Shown piece after piece: positions 8,870 to 17,417 of a DNA stretch of 64,000 nucleotides. A model generated the notes under the pieces. It saw only the letters and a list, made by a program, of their open reading frames with translations. It had not been told where the DNA came from and did no database searches. Within the stretch, counting starts at the first letter, position 1. Each line of letters opens with the position of its first letter. A program made the translations under genes and the position numbers. Source of the DNA: JAZDCJ01 sp036311985 (GTDB lineage Bacteria; Actinomycetota; Actinomycetes; Actinomycetales; Micrococcaceae); NCBI RefSeq assembly GCF_036311985.1, contig NZ_JAZDCJ010000015.1. One strand, given 5' to 3'.

Positions 8870-9469
8870 TCAGCCGCGGGCGGGGAGCGTGGCGGGCTTG
8901 AAGGCGGGGCGCGTGGCCTCGTAGCGCGTGATGGCGTCCTCGTGCTGCAGGGTCAGGCCGATGTCGTCGAGGCCCTCCATGAGCCGCCAGCGCGTGTAGT
9001 CGTCGATCCCGAATCCGGTGGTCAGCGAGCCGCACGTGACGGTGCGAGACGCGAGGTCCACGGTGACCTCGGTGCCGGGGTGGTTCTCCAGCTCCTTCCA
9101 GATGAGCTCGATGTCCGCCTGCTCGACCTCGGCGGCGACGAGGCCCTGCTTGCCGGAGTTGCCGCGGAAGATGTCGGCGAAGCGGGAGGACAGCACGGCC
9201 TTGAAGCCGTAGTCCTTCAGGGCCCAGACGGCGTGCTCGCGGGAGGATCCTGTGCCGAAGTCGGGTCCGGCGACGAGGACGGAGCCGCGCGAGAACGGCT
9301 CCTGGTTGAGGATGAATTCCGGGTTCTTGCGCCATCCGGCGAAGAGCGCGTCCTCGAATCCGGTGCGCGTGATGCGCTTGAGGTAGACGGCCGGGATGAT
9401 CTGGTCGGTGTCGACGTTGCTCTGGCGCAGCGGGACGCCGATGCCGGTGTGGGTGCTCAGCTTCTCCAT
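8870..9469 (-). CDS. leuD: 3-isopropylmalate dehydratase, small subunit
   Basis: 199 residues. With LeuC it isomerises 2- to 3-isopropylmalate in leucine synthesis. Diagnostic segments are SNVDTDQIIPAVYLKRI, the swivelling-domain loop GPDFGTGSSREHAVWALKDY and SSRFADIFRGNSGKQGL. AAGGTG sits 6 nt before the ATG. It lies 13 nt downstream of leuC in a two-gene operon that starts opposite the IclR-type regulator. Confidence 0.97.
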   Translation of the reverse strand: MEKLSTHTGIGVPLRQSNVDTDQIIPAVYLKRITRTGFEDALFAGWRKNPEFILNQEPFSRGSVLVAGPDFGTGSSREHAVWALKDYGFKAVLSSRFADIFRGNSGKQGLVAAEVEQADIELIWKELENHPGTEVTVDLASRTVTCGSLTTGFGIDDYTRWRLMEGLDDIGLTLQHEDAITRYEATRPAFKPATLPARG

Positions 9470-9482
9470 GGGGTCACCTTTC

Positions 9483-10946
9483 CTAGGCGGCGGCCGTGGC
9501 GGCGGCCTCGGCGGCCGGCGGCAGGTCGGACGGGGAGCTCAGGGTGCCGCGCACCGCGGTCGCGGCGGCGACGAGCGGGGAGACAAGGTGCGTGCGCCCG
9601 CCCTTGCCCTGCCGGCCCTCGAAGTTGCGGTTGGAGGTCGAGGCGCAGCGCTCGCCCTCGGAGAGCTGGTCGGGGTTCATGCCGAGGCACATCGAGCAGC
9701 CGGCGAAGCGCCACTCGGCGCCGAACTCCTTGAAGACGCGGTCCAGGCCCTCGGCCTCGGCCTCGAGCCGGACCCGCGCCGAACCGGGCACGACGATCAT
9801 CCGCACGTCCGGGTCCTTCGCGCGGCCCTGGATGATCGAGGCGGCGGCCCGCAGGTCCTCCATGCGGCTGTTGGTGCAGGAGCCGAGGAAGACGGTGTCG
9901 ACGCGGATCTCCTTCATGGGGGTGCCGGCGGCCAGCCCCATGTAGTCGAGGGCGCGCTCGCACGCGGCCTTGGCGTTCTCGTCCTCGAAGTCCTCGGGGC
10001 CCGGGACACGTTCTGAGAGCGAGACGCCCTGGCCGGGGTTGGTCCCCCACGTGACGAACGGTTCGAGCGCGTCGGCGTCGAGGTGGACCTCGGCGTCGAA
10101 CACGGCGCCCTCGTCGGTGTGCAGGGTGTCCCAGTACTCGACGGCGGCGTCCCAGTCGTCGCCCTCGGGGGCGTGCGGGCGGCCCTTGAGGTACTCGTAG
10201 GTCGTCGCGTCGGGGGCGATCATCCCGGCGCGCGCGCCGGCCTCGATCGACATGTTGCAGATGGTCATGCGCGCGTCCATGGAGAGGGAGCGGATCGCGG
10301 AGCCGCGGTACTCGAGGACGTAGCCCTGTCCCCCGCCGGTGCCGATCTTGGCGATGACGGCGAGGATGATGTCCTTCGCGGTGACGCCGGGACGCAGGGT
10401 CCCCTCGACGTTGATGGCCATGGTCTTGAACGGCTTGAGCGAGAGCGTCTGGGTGGCCATGACGTGCTCGACCTCCGAGGTGCCGATGCCGAAGGCGAGG
10501 GCGCCGAACGCGCCGTGCGTGGAGGTGTGGGAGTCGCCGCACACCACGGTGGTCCCGGGCTGCGTGAGCCCGAGCTGCGGTCCGACGACGTGCACGATCC
10601 CCTGCTCCTTGTCACCGAGGGAGTGCAGGCGCACGCCGAACTCGGCGCAGTTGCTGCGCAGCGTCTCGATCTGGGTGCGGCTCGTGAGGTCGGCGATCGG
10701 CTTGTCGATGTCGAGCGTCGGCGTGTTGTGGTCCTCCGTGGCGATCGTCAGGTCCGGGCGCCGCAGCTTCCGTCCCGCGAGGCGCAGGCCCTCGAAGGCC
10801 TGGGGCGAGGTGACCTCGTGGACGAGGTGGAGGTCGATGAAGATGAGGTCGGGCTGCCGTGCGGCGCCCTCGCCCTCGCCGTGGCGCACGACGTGCGCGT
10901 TCCAGACCTTCTCGGCCAGCGTCTGCGTGCTCTTCTCCGCGGACAT
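9483..10946 (-). CDS. leuC: 3-isopropylmalate dehydratase, large subunit
   Basis: 487 residues carrying the [4Fe-4S] site: VVCGDSHTSTHGAFGALAFG, FLGSCTNSRMEDLRAA and AGCSMCLGMNPD hold the three cluster cysteines. The N-terminus TLAEKVWNAHVV is standard for LeuC; the C-terminus has an Ala-rich extension of about 20 residues. A strong GGAGGAGG ribosome site precedes the ATG. The 113-nt region upstream, shared with the divergent regulator, holds a hairpin and an inverted repeat (described separately). Confidence 0.97.
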   Translation of the reverse strand: MSAEKSTQTLAEKVWNAHVVRHGEGEGAARQPDLIFIDLHLVHEVTSPQAFEGLRLAGRKLRRPDLTIATEDHNTPTLDIDKPIADLTSRTQIETLRSNCAEFGVRLHSLGDKEQGIVHVVGPQLGLTQPGTTVVCGDSHTSTHGAFGALAFGIGTSEVEHVMATQTLSLKPFKTMAINVEGTLRPGVTAKDIILAVIAKIGTGGGQGYVLEYRGSAIRSLSMDARMTICNMSIEAGARAGMIAPDATTYEYLKGRPHAPEGDDWDAAVEYWDTLHTDEGAVFDAEVHLDADALEPFVTWGTNPGQGVSLSERVPGPEDFEDENAKAACERALDYMGLAAGTPMKEIRVDTVFLGSCTNSRMEDLRAAASIIQGRAKDPDVRMIVVPGSARVRLEAEAEGLDRVFKEFGAEWRFAGCSMCLGMNPDQLSEGERCASTSNRNFEGRQGKGGRTHLVSPLVAAATAVRGTLSSPSDLPPAAEAAATAAA

Positions 10947-11059
10947 TCCAGCCTCCTCCCGTGCTTCTCGGCGTTCGTCCTACAACTGAAGCACCGCCTC
11001 GCGGGCGAGCGCCAGCCCGCGGCTGGCGATCTCATATATTGAGACGCTAGTATCACTTT
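10947..11059. promoter_or_regulatory. leuC / ndgR divergent control region with inverted repeat
   Basis: Between the divergent leuC and IclR-type genes lies TCTCATATATTGAGA (11030-11044), five-base arms TCTCA/TGAGA around TATAT, in an AT-rich island within GC-rich DNA. NdgR of Streptomyces and LtbR of Corynebacterium, both IclR-type, are known to act at leuCD promoters, so this is the probable operator. TAGTAT (11048-11053) lies 6 nt before the regulator's ATG and fits a leaderless start. A perfect 7-bp stem with 3-nt loop (11011-11027) would lie near the 5' end of the leuC mRNA; its role is unknown. Confidence 0.7.
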
Positions 11060-11791
11060 ATGGACAACTCGAGTGGTGTCGGTGTGATCGACAAGGCGGC
11101 CATGGTGCTCGACGCGCTGGAGGCGGGCCCGACGAGCCTCGCCCAGCTCGTCGCCTCGACGGGGCTCTCGCGCCCCACGGTGCACCGGCTCGCCCAGGCC
11201 CTCGTCCACCACCGCCTCGTCGGCAAGGACATCCACGGGCGCTTCGTCCTCGGCGGACGGCTCGTCGAGCTCGCCTCCGCCGCGGGCGAGGACCGGCTCA
11301 TCGCGGCCGCGGGCCCGCTGCTGATCCAGCTCCGCGACGCGACGGGCGAGAGCTCCCAGGTCTTCCGCCGGCAGGGCGAGCACCGCGTGTGCGTCGCCTC
11401 GGCCGAGCGGCCCGTCGGGCTGCGCGACACCATCCCCGTGGGGACCCAGTTGTCCATGCGGGCCGGCTCGGCGGCGCAGGTCCTGCTCGCGTGGGAGGAC
11501 CACCAGCGGCTCCTCGACGGCCTCCACGGCGCCCGCTTCACGCCCACGATCCTGGCGGGGGTACGACGCCGGGGCTGGGCCCAGAGCCTCGGCGAACGCG
11601 AGCCGGGGGTCGCCTCGGTCTCGGCCCCGGTGCGCGGCCCGAACGGCCGCGTGATCGCCGCGGTCTCGATCTCGGGGCCGATCGAGCGCCTGACGCGCCA
11701 GCCCGGGCGCGTCCACTCGGACATCGTCTGCCGCACCGCGGCGGCGCTCAGCGAGGCCGTCCGGTCGGCGTCGGAGGCCACGGGCGCCTGA
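11060..11791 (+). CDS. ndgR: IclR family regulator of leucine synthesis (NdgR/LtbR-like)
   Basis: 243 residues. The N-terminal winged helix is clear: IDKAAMVLDALEAGPTSLAQ, then helix-turn-helix TGLSRPTVHRLAQALVHH and wing GRFVLGGRLVELA. A GAF-like IclR effector domain follows (SSQVFRRQGEHRVCVASAER, IPVGTQLSMRAGSAAQVLLA, SVSAPVRGPNGRVIAAVSISGP). Divergent position beside leuCD is conserved in actinobacteria for NdgR/LtbR, which controls leuCD. No ribosome site precedes the ATG and a -10 box lies 6 nt upstream, so the mRNA is probably leaderless. The symbol is assigned from family and context. Confidence 0.88.
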   Translation: MDNSSGVGVIDKAAMVLDALEAGPTSLAQLVASTGLSRPTVHRLAQALVHHRLVGKDIHGRFVLGGRLVELASAAGEDRLIAAAGPLLIQLRDATGESSQVFRRQGEHRVCVASAERPVGLRDTIPVGTQLSMRAGSAAQVLLAWEDHQRLLDGLHGARFTPTILAGVRRRGWAQSLGEREPGVASVSAPVRGPNGRVIAAVSISGPIERLTRQPGRVHSDIVCRTAAALSEAVRSASEATGA

Positions 11792-11803
11792 GCGGCGCCG
11801 TCG

Positions 11804-12790
11804 TCATTCGAAGTGGTCCCAGCCCCGGTGCGCGCCGGGGATGCCCCGGACGGTCCCGCGGCCCTCGGCGGCTCGGCCGATCACGGTGAAGCCGTCGGCC
11901 ACCGCACCGGGCGGGAAGCAGGCCAGGAGGCCGAAGTCCTCCCCTCCCCCGACGACCCAGTCCAGGACATCGCGCCCGTGCCGGGCGGCGAGGCCGCGCA
12001 GCCCGGCCCCGAGGTCCCCGAGCACATCGGCGTCGAGCACGAGGTCGACGCCGCTCGCGCGGGCCAGGCGCGGGGCGTCGCGGGCGATCCCGTCGGAGAG
12101 GTCCATCATGGCCGTCGCGCCGGCCACGGCCGCGGCCGGTCCAAGGGCCAGGGGCGGGGCGGGGCGCAGCTGCGAGGCGGCGAGCCCGGCCTCGTCGTCG
12201 TTCCATCCGGCCGCGGGCACCGCGGACTCCAGCAGGGACAGCCCGGCGGCGGCGCGGCCGGGAGATCCGGTCACGACCAGGACGTCTCCGGGACGCGCGC
12301 CGGAGCGCAGGACGGGGCGTCGACCGGCGAGGTCCCCGGTCACCGTCGTGGTCACCGAGATCTCGCGACCGGTGCCGAGGTCCCCGCCGGCCACGGAGCA
12401 GCGCGTGGCGCCGAGCCCGACGCACGCCGCGGCGAAGCCGTCCGCGAAGCCGAGGACCCAGTCCACGGGGGTCCGAGGGGGCAATGTCAGGCTGACCACT
12501 GCCGCGCTCGCCTCGGCACCCATCGCGTTGACGTCGGAGAGGTTCTGCGCAGCGGACTTCCAGCCGACGTCGAACCCCGTGCTCTCATAGCCGGACGGCC
12601 AGCGGAGCCGGAAGTCCTGGTCCTCGACGAGCGTGTCGGCGGTGATCACGAACCGCCCGTCGGGTGCCGCGACGAGGGCCGCGTCGTCGCCGGGCCCGAG
12701 CAGGGCCTCGCCGACCCGGAGCCGGGGCAGCACGAGCTCGAGGAGGCCGGCCTCGCCGAGCCCCGCGACCGTCCGGGCCTCAGCCGGCAC
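11804..12790 (-). CDS. thiL: thiamine-monophosphate kinase
   Basis: 328 residues. It phosphorylates thiamine monophosphate to thiamine pyrophosphate with ATP. Motifs: LGPGDDAALVAAPDGRFVIT, DTLVEDQDFRLRW, the adenine-binding region WKSAAQNLSDVNAMGAEASA, VAGGDLGTGREISVTTTVTG and the C-terminal MMDLSDGIARDAPRLA and VVGGGEDFGLLACF. The start is a GTG at 12790, inside the end of the upstream GTPase gene (11-nt overlap). No TPP riboswitch-like structure is evident upstream because the gene starts within another coding sequence. Convergent with the regulator gene. Confidence 0.95.
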   Translation of the reverse strand: MPAEARTVAGLGEAGLLELVLPRLRVGEALLGPGDDAALVAAPDGRFVITADTLVEDQDFRLRWPSGYESTGFDVGWKSAAQNLSDVNAMGAEASAAVVSLTLPPRTPVDWVLGFADGFAAACVGLGATRCSVAGGDLGTGREISVTTTVTGDLAGRRPVLRSGARPGDVLVVTGSPGRAAAGLSLLESAVPAAGWNDDEAGLAASQLRPAPPLALGPAAAVAGATAMMDLSDGIARDAPRLARASGVDLVLDADVLGDLGAGLRGLAARHGRDVLDWVVGGGEDFGLLACFPPGAVADGFTVIGRAAEGRGTVRGIPGAHRGWDHFE

Positions 12791-14423
12791 GGGCGGCCTC
12801 CAGGGCGGAGCGGAAGTCGTTGTAGCGGGTCAGCTCCGCGGCGACGGGTTCGACGACGAGCCGCGCTGCGACGTCGTCGACCGCGGCCTCGAGCCGGCGC
12901 CGGACCGACCGTGCCCGCTGCCGCGCGGCCAGGCGTCCCGCGAGCCCGGCGCCCAGCGCTGCGGCGACGCCGAGAACGATCCCTCCGAGGAGCAGGAGGG
13001 TGGGCACGGGGAAGCCCTCGACGGCCGGGGCCGGCGGGACGTCGAACTGGAGGTACCCGAGCATGGCGAGGCCGCCGAGCCACAGGGCCCCCGCGACGGC
13101 GACGGCGAGGACGAGCCACTGCAGGACCGAGGCCGGGGTCCACCACCAGCTGCGCTTCCCTGCAGTCGTGCCGACGCCCGCGACGGCTTGGTCGACGGCG
13201 TCGGGGAGCCGGTCGGCGGAGGCCCGGGCCGAACGGCGGATGGCCGCCCGCCAGGCCTCGGGCACGCCCTGGGCGGCCGCATCGGCGTAGGCGCGGACGG
13301 CGGCGTCGGATTGGGCGCGCTGGGCGGGGCCTGGGGCCGGCAGCGAGGTGCGGTTGACCTCCGGGGCGACGTCGGTGCGGTGCAGGTTGAGCCTGCGCAG
13401 CGGGTCGGGCCGCAGCTTGCGCAGCCAGCGGGTGGGCGGCCATCCCGTCGCGGCCACGGCGCGGAGGCGGTAGGACTTCTCGACGGCCGCGACGACGGTG
13501 CCGACGGAGCCCGCGTCGGCGAGCTCCCGGCCGAGCCGGGCCCGGGCCTCGCGCCCCGGCGCCTCGGCCTGCGACCCCGTGCCGCCGTCCGCCAGGAGAT
13601 CGGCGGCGTGCAGGACGTCGGCCGCGAGCCGTTCGCCCGCGGCCGTGCGGGAATCGGCGATCTGTCCGATAAGCTCGCGCAGCTCCCCCACGCCGTCGCC
13701 GTGGACGGCCGAGGTGGCGAGGATCCGGGCGGGCCGCACGCCGTCCTCGTCGAGGATCCGGCGGAGCGAGTCCATGACGGGCTCGCGGTCCCCGGGGGCT
13801 AGGCGGTCGCTCTGGTTGAGCACCACGACGCTGACGGCGCCGTGCCCGGCGAAGCGCCGGATGAAGCCGTGGTGGACGGCCGCGTCGGCGTACTTCTGCG
13901 GGTCCAGGACCCAGACGAGCAGGTCGACCTGCCCAGCGAGCCGTTCGACGACCTCGCGGTGTGAGTCCTCGGTGGAGTCGAAGTCGGGAAGGTCGAGCAA
14001 GACGACCCCGCCCGGGGCCGCCTTCCGCCGGGCGCGTCCGCCGCGGGCCGAGGCCTCCGGCTCGTCGAGGAGGTGCCGTTCGTCGACGCCGAGCCAGTCC
14101 AGCAGCTCGGCGCTGCCCTCGCTCCCGGAGACGGCGGCGAGCGGGCGTGAGGTCGTCGGGCGCGTGGCGGCGGCTCGGGCCAGCTGACGCCCGGTCACGG
14201 CGTTGAAGAGGGACGACTTGCCGCTGCCCGTCGCGCCGAAGAAGCCGACGACCGTGTGGTCGGGGCTCAGCGAACGGCGCGACGTGGCGCGCTCGAGGAC
14301 CGCTAGTGCGGCCTCCGCTGCCGGCCCGGGGACGACGCCCTCGCCGAGCTCGCGCGCGCGATCGAGGGCCTCGAGCCGCTGCTCGAGGGGCGAGGCAGAG
14401 GCCCGTCCGCGGCGGCGGGTCAC
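12780..14423 (-). CDS. membrane-associated P-loop GTPase (second of a pair)
   Basis: 547 residues. The GTG at 14423 overlaps the upstream GTPase stop by 4 nt; the longer open frame beyond it is a shadow of that gene. GTPase motifs: G1 GATGSGKSSLFN, G3 DLPDFDS, G4-like NQSD. The arrangement resembles the bacterial dynamin/YfjP/Era-like group rather than translation factors. Two hydrophobic segments near the C-terminus (WLVLAVAVAGALWLGGLAML and PTLLLLGGIVLGVAAALGAG) suggest a membrane hairpin, followed by a basic region. Paired, overlapping GTPases of this type occur in many actinobacteria; the role is not known to me. Confidence 0.8.
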   Translation of the reverse strand: MTRRRGRASASPLEQRLEALDRARELGEGVVPGPAAEAALAVLERATSRRSLSPDHTVVGFFGATGSGKSSLFNAVTGRQLARAAATRPTTSRPLAAVSGSEGSAELLDWLGVDERHLLDEPEASARGGRARRKAAPGGVVLLDLPDFDSTEDSHREVVERLAGQVDLLVWVLDPQKYADAAVHHGFIRRFAGHGAVSVVVLNQSDRLAPGDREPVMDSLRRILDEDGVRPARILATSAVHGDGVGELRELIGQIADSRTAAGERLAADVLHAADLLADGGTGSQAEAPGREARARLGRELADAGSVGTVVAAVEKSYRLRAVAATGWPPTRWLRKLRPDPLRRLNLHRTDVAPEVNRTSLPAPGPAQRAQSDAAVRAYADAAAQGVPEAWRAAIRRSARASADRLPDAVDQAVAGVGTTAGKRSWWWTPASVLQWLVLAVAVAGALWLGGLAMLGYLQFDVPPAPAVEGFPVPTLLLLGGIVLGVAAALGAGLAGRLAARQRARSVRRRLEAAVDDVAARLVVEPVAAELTRYNDFRSALEAARAG

Positions 14424-16171
14424 TGCTCCCCCTCCGCCCGGGTGGCCAGGAGTCCGTGGGCCAGCCGGCGCAGCTCCTCGGTGTCCTCCGGCGTCCGCCC
14501 CGTGGGCAACAGGCGCAGGAAGCGTCCGGCCTCGGCCTCGAGCAGCGCGTCGCAGCGCTCCTCGAGCAGGGACTTGGCCTTGCGGGTGAGGCGGCGGACG
14601 GCGTCCTCGCCGAAGATCGCCTCGAGGAGCTTCTGGCCGACGACGGCGGAGCCGCCGGCGATGCCGATCTCGAGTCCCGTGAGCCCGGCGGTGGAGGCGA
14701 AGACGACGACCATCAGCGCGACGGCGACGCCGTTGACGCCGAAAGACGCCATGCGGGCGGTCAGCCGGCGGCCCTGGCCCTCGCTGCGGATGAGTTCGAG
14801 CAGGTCGCCCTGCCACGCGCGGATGGCCTCGGCCGCGTCGGCGCTGAAGTCATCGGAGACGGCCCCGAGGCCGGCGCCGTCGAGCTGGCCCCGGCCGGCG
14901 GCGTCCTGCCGCCAGCGTTCCTCGACCCGTTCGGCCGCGGTCGCAGCCTCGTCGACGACGACGGCGTGCAGGCCGGACTCGATGGCCTCCTCGACGGTCT
15001 TGACGGGTTGCGGCCTCCCGCTCAGGAACGCGCCGATGCGGTCCCGCAGCCGGCCGATGCCGCTCTCCAGGGAGCGGAAGAACTCGCCCGTGCCGACGAA
15101 GTCCTGCCAGCGGGCGAGCACCTCCCCGCGCAGGAGCGTGCCGTCGCCGGCCGCCCGGCTGATCCCGCTCCGCGCCTCGTTGAAGGCCGCGTCGACGTCG
15201 GCCCGGAGCCGGGCGGCGGCCTCGTGCTGCTGGTCCTCGGCGGCCGCGAGCTCCTCGACGCGGCCGGCGAGCTGGGCCACGACGCCGGCCAGTGTGCGCC
15301 GGGCGATCTCGGAGCGTACCGCGGCATCGCCGGCGAGCTCGCGGAGCCAGTCGCTGGGGCCCGCTACAGCGTCGGCCGGTAGGAGCCCGTCGGGGCCGAG
15401 CGGCGTCTCGGGGACGGTGAAGAGCTTCGCGGCGCCGAGGCCCTGGGCGGCTAGCATGGCGCGCAGGTCGTCGGCGACCTCGTCCTCGACGCCGGGCGGG
15501 ATGCGGTCGAGGACGACGGCGACGGTGATGTCGCGCGCGGCCGCGTCCTTCAGGAGCGCCCAGGGCACGGCGTCGGCGTAGCGGTTGGCGGTCGTGACGA
15601 AGAGCCACAGGTCGGCCGCGGCGAGCAGCTGACGGGCGAGGCGGCGGTTGCCGTCGGAGACGGAGTCGATGTCGGGCGCGTCCAGGAGGGCGATCCCGCG
15701 CGGTACCACATCGTCGGCGACGAGCAGGAGGGACTCCGTCCCGGTGCCCTCAGCTCCCCCGGCCGGCGGCGCGGACTCGGCCGCGGTACCCGTCACGCGG
15801 GGCAGGGCCGGCAGGATCCGATCGCCGTCGAACCAGGCCGACTCGGAGGGGTGGTGGAGCAGGATGGGCTGCCGGGTCGTGGGTCGGATGGCGCCGGCGC
15901 GCGTGACGACCCTGCCGACCAGGGCGTTGACGAGCGTGGACTTCCCGGCACCCGTCGATCCGCCGACGACGGCGAGCAGCGGCGCGTCGAAGCTGCGGTA
16001 ACGCGGAAGAATATAGTCGCTGACCTGAGTCACTAGCTGGGCCCTCTTCGTACGGGCGTCCTCAACGCCCGCGCTTTGAAGGACGAACTTGGCTTCCGAG
16101 AGATCGTGAAGAAGCTTCTCAAGATGTAGGTCTAGACCCCTGGGCCCAGCGTCACCGTCCGTGGTAGCCAT
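14420..16171 (-). CDS. dynamin-like P-loop GTPase (first of a pair)
   Basis: 583 residues. The ATG at 16171 is preceded by GAGAGG at 4 nt. G1 is GGSTGAGKSTLVNALVG; G2-region threonines RPTTRQP; G3 DAPDIDSV; a G4-like LDRIP in place of canonical NKxD. A long, charged, probably helical middle (~300-470) is followed by a hydrophobic stretch (FGVNGVAVALMVVVFASTAG) and a second one (IGIAGGSAVVGQKLLEAIFG), again a possible membrane hairpin. The overlap with the next GTPase and their shared plan suggest two subunits working together, possibly as a membrane-remodelling heterodimer. That is inference. Confidence 0.8.
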   Translation of the reverse strand: MATTDGDAGPRGLDLHLEKLLHDLSEAKFVLQSAGVEDARTKRAQLVTQVSDYILPRYRSFDAPLLAVVGGSTGAGKSTLVNALVGRVVTRAGAIRPTTRQPILLHHPSESAWFDGDRILPALPRVTGTAAESAPPAGGAEGTGTESLLLVADDVVPRGIALLDAPDIDSVSDGNRRLARQLLAAADLWLFVTTANRYADAVPWALLKDAAARDITVAVVLDRIPPGVEDEVADDLRAMLAAQGLGAAKLFTVPETPLGPDGLLPADAVAGPSDWLRELAGDAAVRSEIARRTLAGVVAQLAGRVEELAAAEDQQHEAAARLRADVDAAFNEARSGISRAAGDGTLLRGEVLARWQDFVGTGEFFRSLESGIGRLRDRIGAFLSGRPQPVKTVEEAIESGLHAVVVDEAATAAERVEERWRQDAAGRGQLDGAGLGAVSDDFSADAAEAIRAWQGDLLELIRSEGQGRRLTARMASFGVNGVAVALMVVVFASTAGLTGLEIGIAGGSAVVGQKLLEAIFGEDAVRRLTRKAKSLLEERCDALLEAEAGRFLRLLPTGRTPEDTEELRRLAHGLLATRAEGEQ

Positions 16172-16262
16172 AGGACCTCTCAATTCCTAAACGCCTGCTA
16201 TCGAACCTCCAAACCAACGCGCAGCGCTCCAGCAGTCGCATAGCTTTCATCCGTGCATTCCG

Positions 16263-17378
16263 CTACAGGTGCCGCTGAAGCGCGTCAGCGATTGGCTGGT
16301 CAATAGCCCACCAGTCCTTTGCAAGCCCAGTGGCAGACCGCCGGAACTTCCACCCAGTGCTTACTGCATAGAAGTGCCGATGGATGACACCGGAGTAGAT
16401 CGCCGTCGTCATTCCATGGATCGAGTGCGTCCTCCACTGGACGTTGCTGGGGAGGCGCCCCGGGAGACAACTCCACTTTGGTGTTGACAAAGCCTTCTGC
16501 GGATCAACGTAGCCAAAGTCCTGAAAACTAAAGTCTTCTTGATTGAAGTTCGTGTTCGTCGGCGTCCCTTCGACGACGGAGCCGTGGTATCGAAGGTATC
16601 CCGTCTTCGAATCATTCAAGTGTTCGAAGACACTCCTTCCGTCACCGGTCAGCACCAGTTCGTCGACGTCGGCGTGAATGACACCACTGGACGATCCCAA
16701 GAATCGCCTCTGAGCATCCGACCCCACAACGTACTCGAAGAAGTCGGAGTCGAAACGACCGCTCGGGCCGGCTTGCGGGCCAAACTTGTAGGGCCACGAT
16801 ACGACTACACCCGCCTCCAGTCCCTGGACACCGGTCATCAGGTCCAATACGTCCTCAGGCGCATAGTCTGTGGATCCGTTGTCGTAGATCAGCGCTGCGT
16901 TGACACCGTGCTCCTCGACGTGGAATGTCAACCAGTCACGGATCCATCTCAGGCGATTATTCTTGGATTTCGTGTAGATGGCCCGAAGACCATCGAAAGC
17001 TCCCACATATGACACCCCAATGGGGATAGTGACCTCGAATTCGGCCGATTTCACCTCAAGAGTCTTCCCCTGGACGCCGTCAACGTAAGACATTTGAGCA
17101 TGTCCACGATCTTCAAGACAGACGCTGGAAGAAACGTCGACTCCGTCCACCAACCAGACCGCGGATGCCAAAGTTGGAAGGAGATTCAGGAGCGGTGGAC
17201 CGGACAGCGAGATCCCAGTCGGAGTGTTGAACGCTTCGTACCAGAGCGTCCTGTAGTCGAACGCGTCGCGAAAGCCATCCTGCTGAAGTTCTTCGGGACG
17301 CGGTGGCAATCGGACAATCCCGGACGATTCTGGGATGGTCGCGCCAACGCTTTCGACGACGAAAAAGGGACTGGACAC
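16263..17378 (-). CDS. putative glycosyltransferase, GT92/DUF23-like
   Basis: 371 residues, last gene of the low-GC island. The start is a GTG at 17378 with AGGAG 4 nt upstream. The middle reads WIRDWLTFHVEEHGVNAALI then YDNGSTDYAPEDV, then HADVDELVLTG with a D-x-D/E metal site, and later GYLRYHGSVVEG; this succession (host strand, YDN-ST turn, D-V-D-E) is the pattern of DUF23/GT92-like and related GT-A glycosyltransferases. No signal peptide or span. Base composition is visibly lower in GC than the flanking core genes. Substrates unknown; assigned to the same glycan as its island neighbours by context. Confidence 0.65.
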   Translation of the reverse strand: MSSPFFVVESVGATIPESSGIVRLPPRPEELQQDGFRDAFDYRTLWYEAFNTPTGISLSGPPLLNLLPTLASAVWLVDGVDVSSSVCLEDRGHAQMSYVDGVQGKTLEVKSAEFEVTIPIGVSYVGAFDGLRAIYTKSKNNRLRWIRDWLTFHVEEHGVNAALIYDNGSTDYAPEDVLDLMTGVQGLEAGVVVSWPYKFGPQAGPSGRFDSDFFEYVVGSDAQRRFLGSSSGVIHADVDELVLTGDGRSVFEHLNDSKTGYLRYHGSVVEGTPTNTNFNQEDFSFQDFGYVDPQKALSTPKWSCLPGRLPSNVQWRTHSIHGMTTAIYSGVIHRHFYAVSTGWKFRRSATGLAKDWWAIDQPIADALQRHL

Positions 17379-17417
17379 CTGGCTCCTGACTTCACACTGC
17401 TTCCTACTGCAGTTCTA

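Noticed and set aside
12770..12800. TPP riboswitch before thiL
   Set aside because: The gene starts inside the preceding coding sequence and no THI-box elements are visible.
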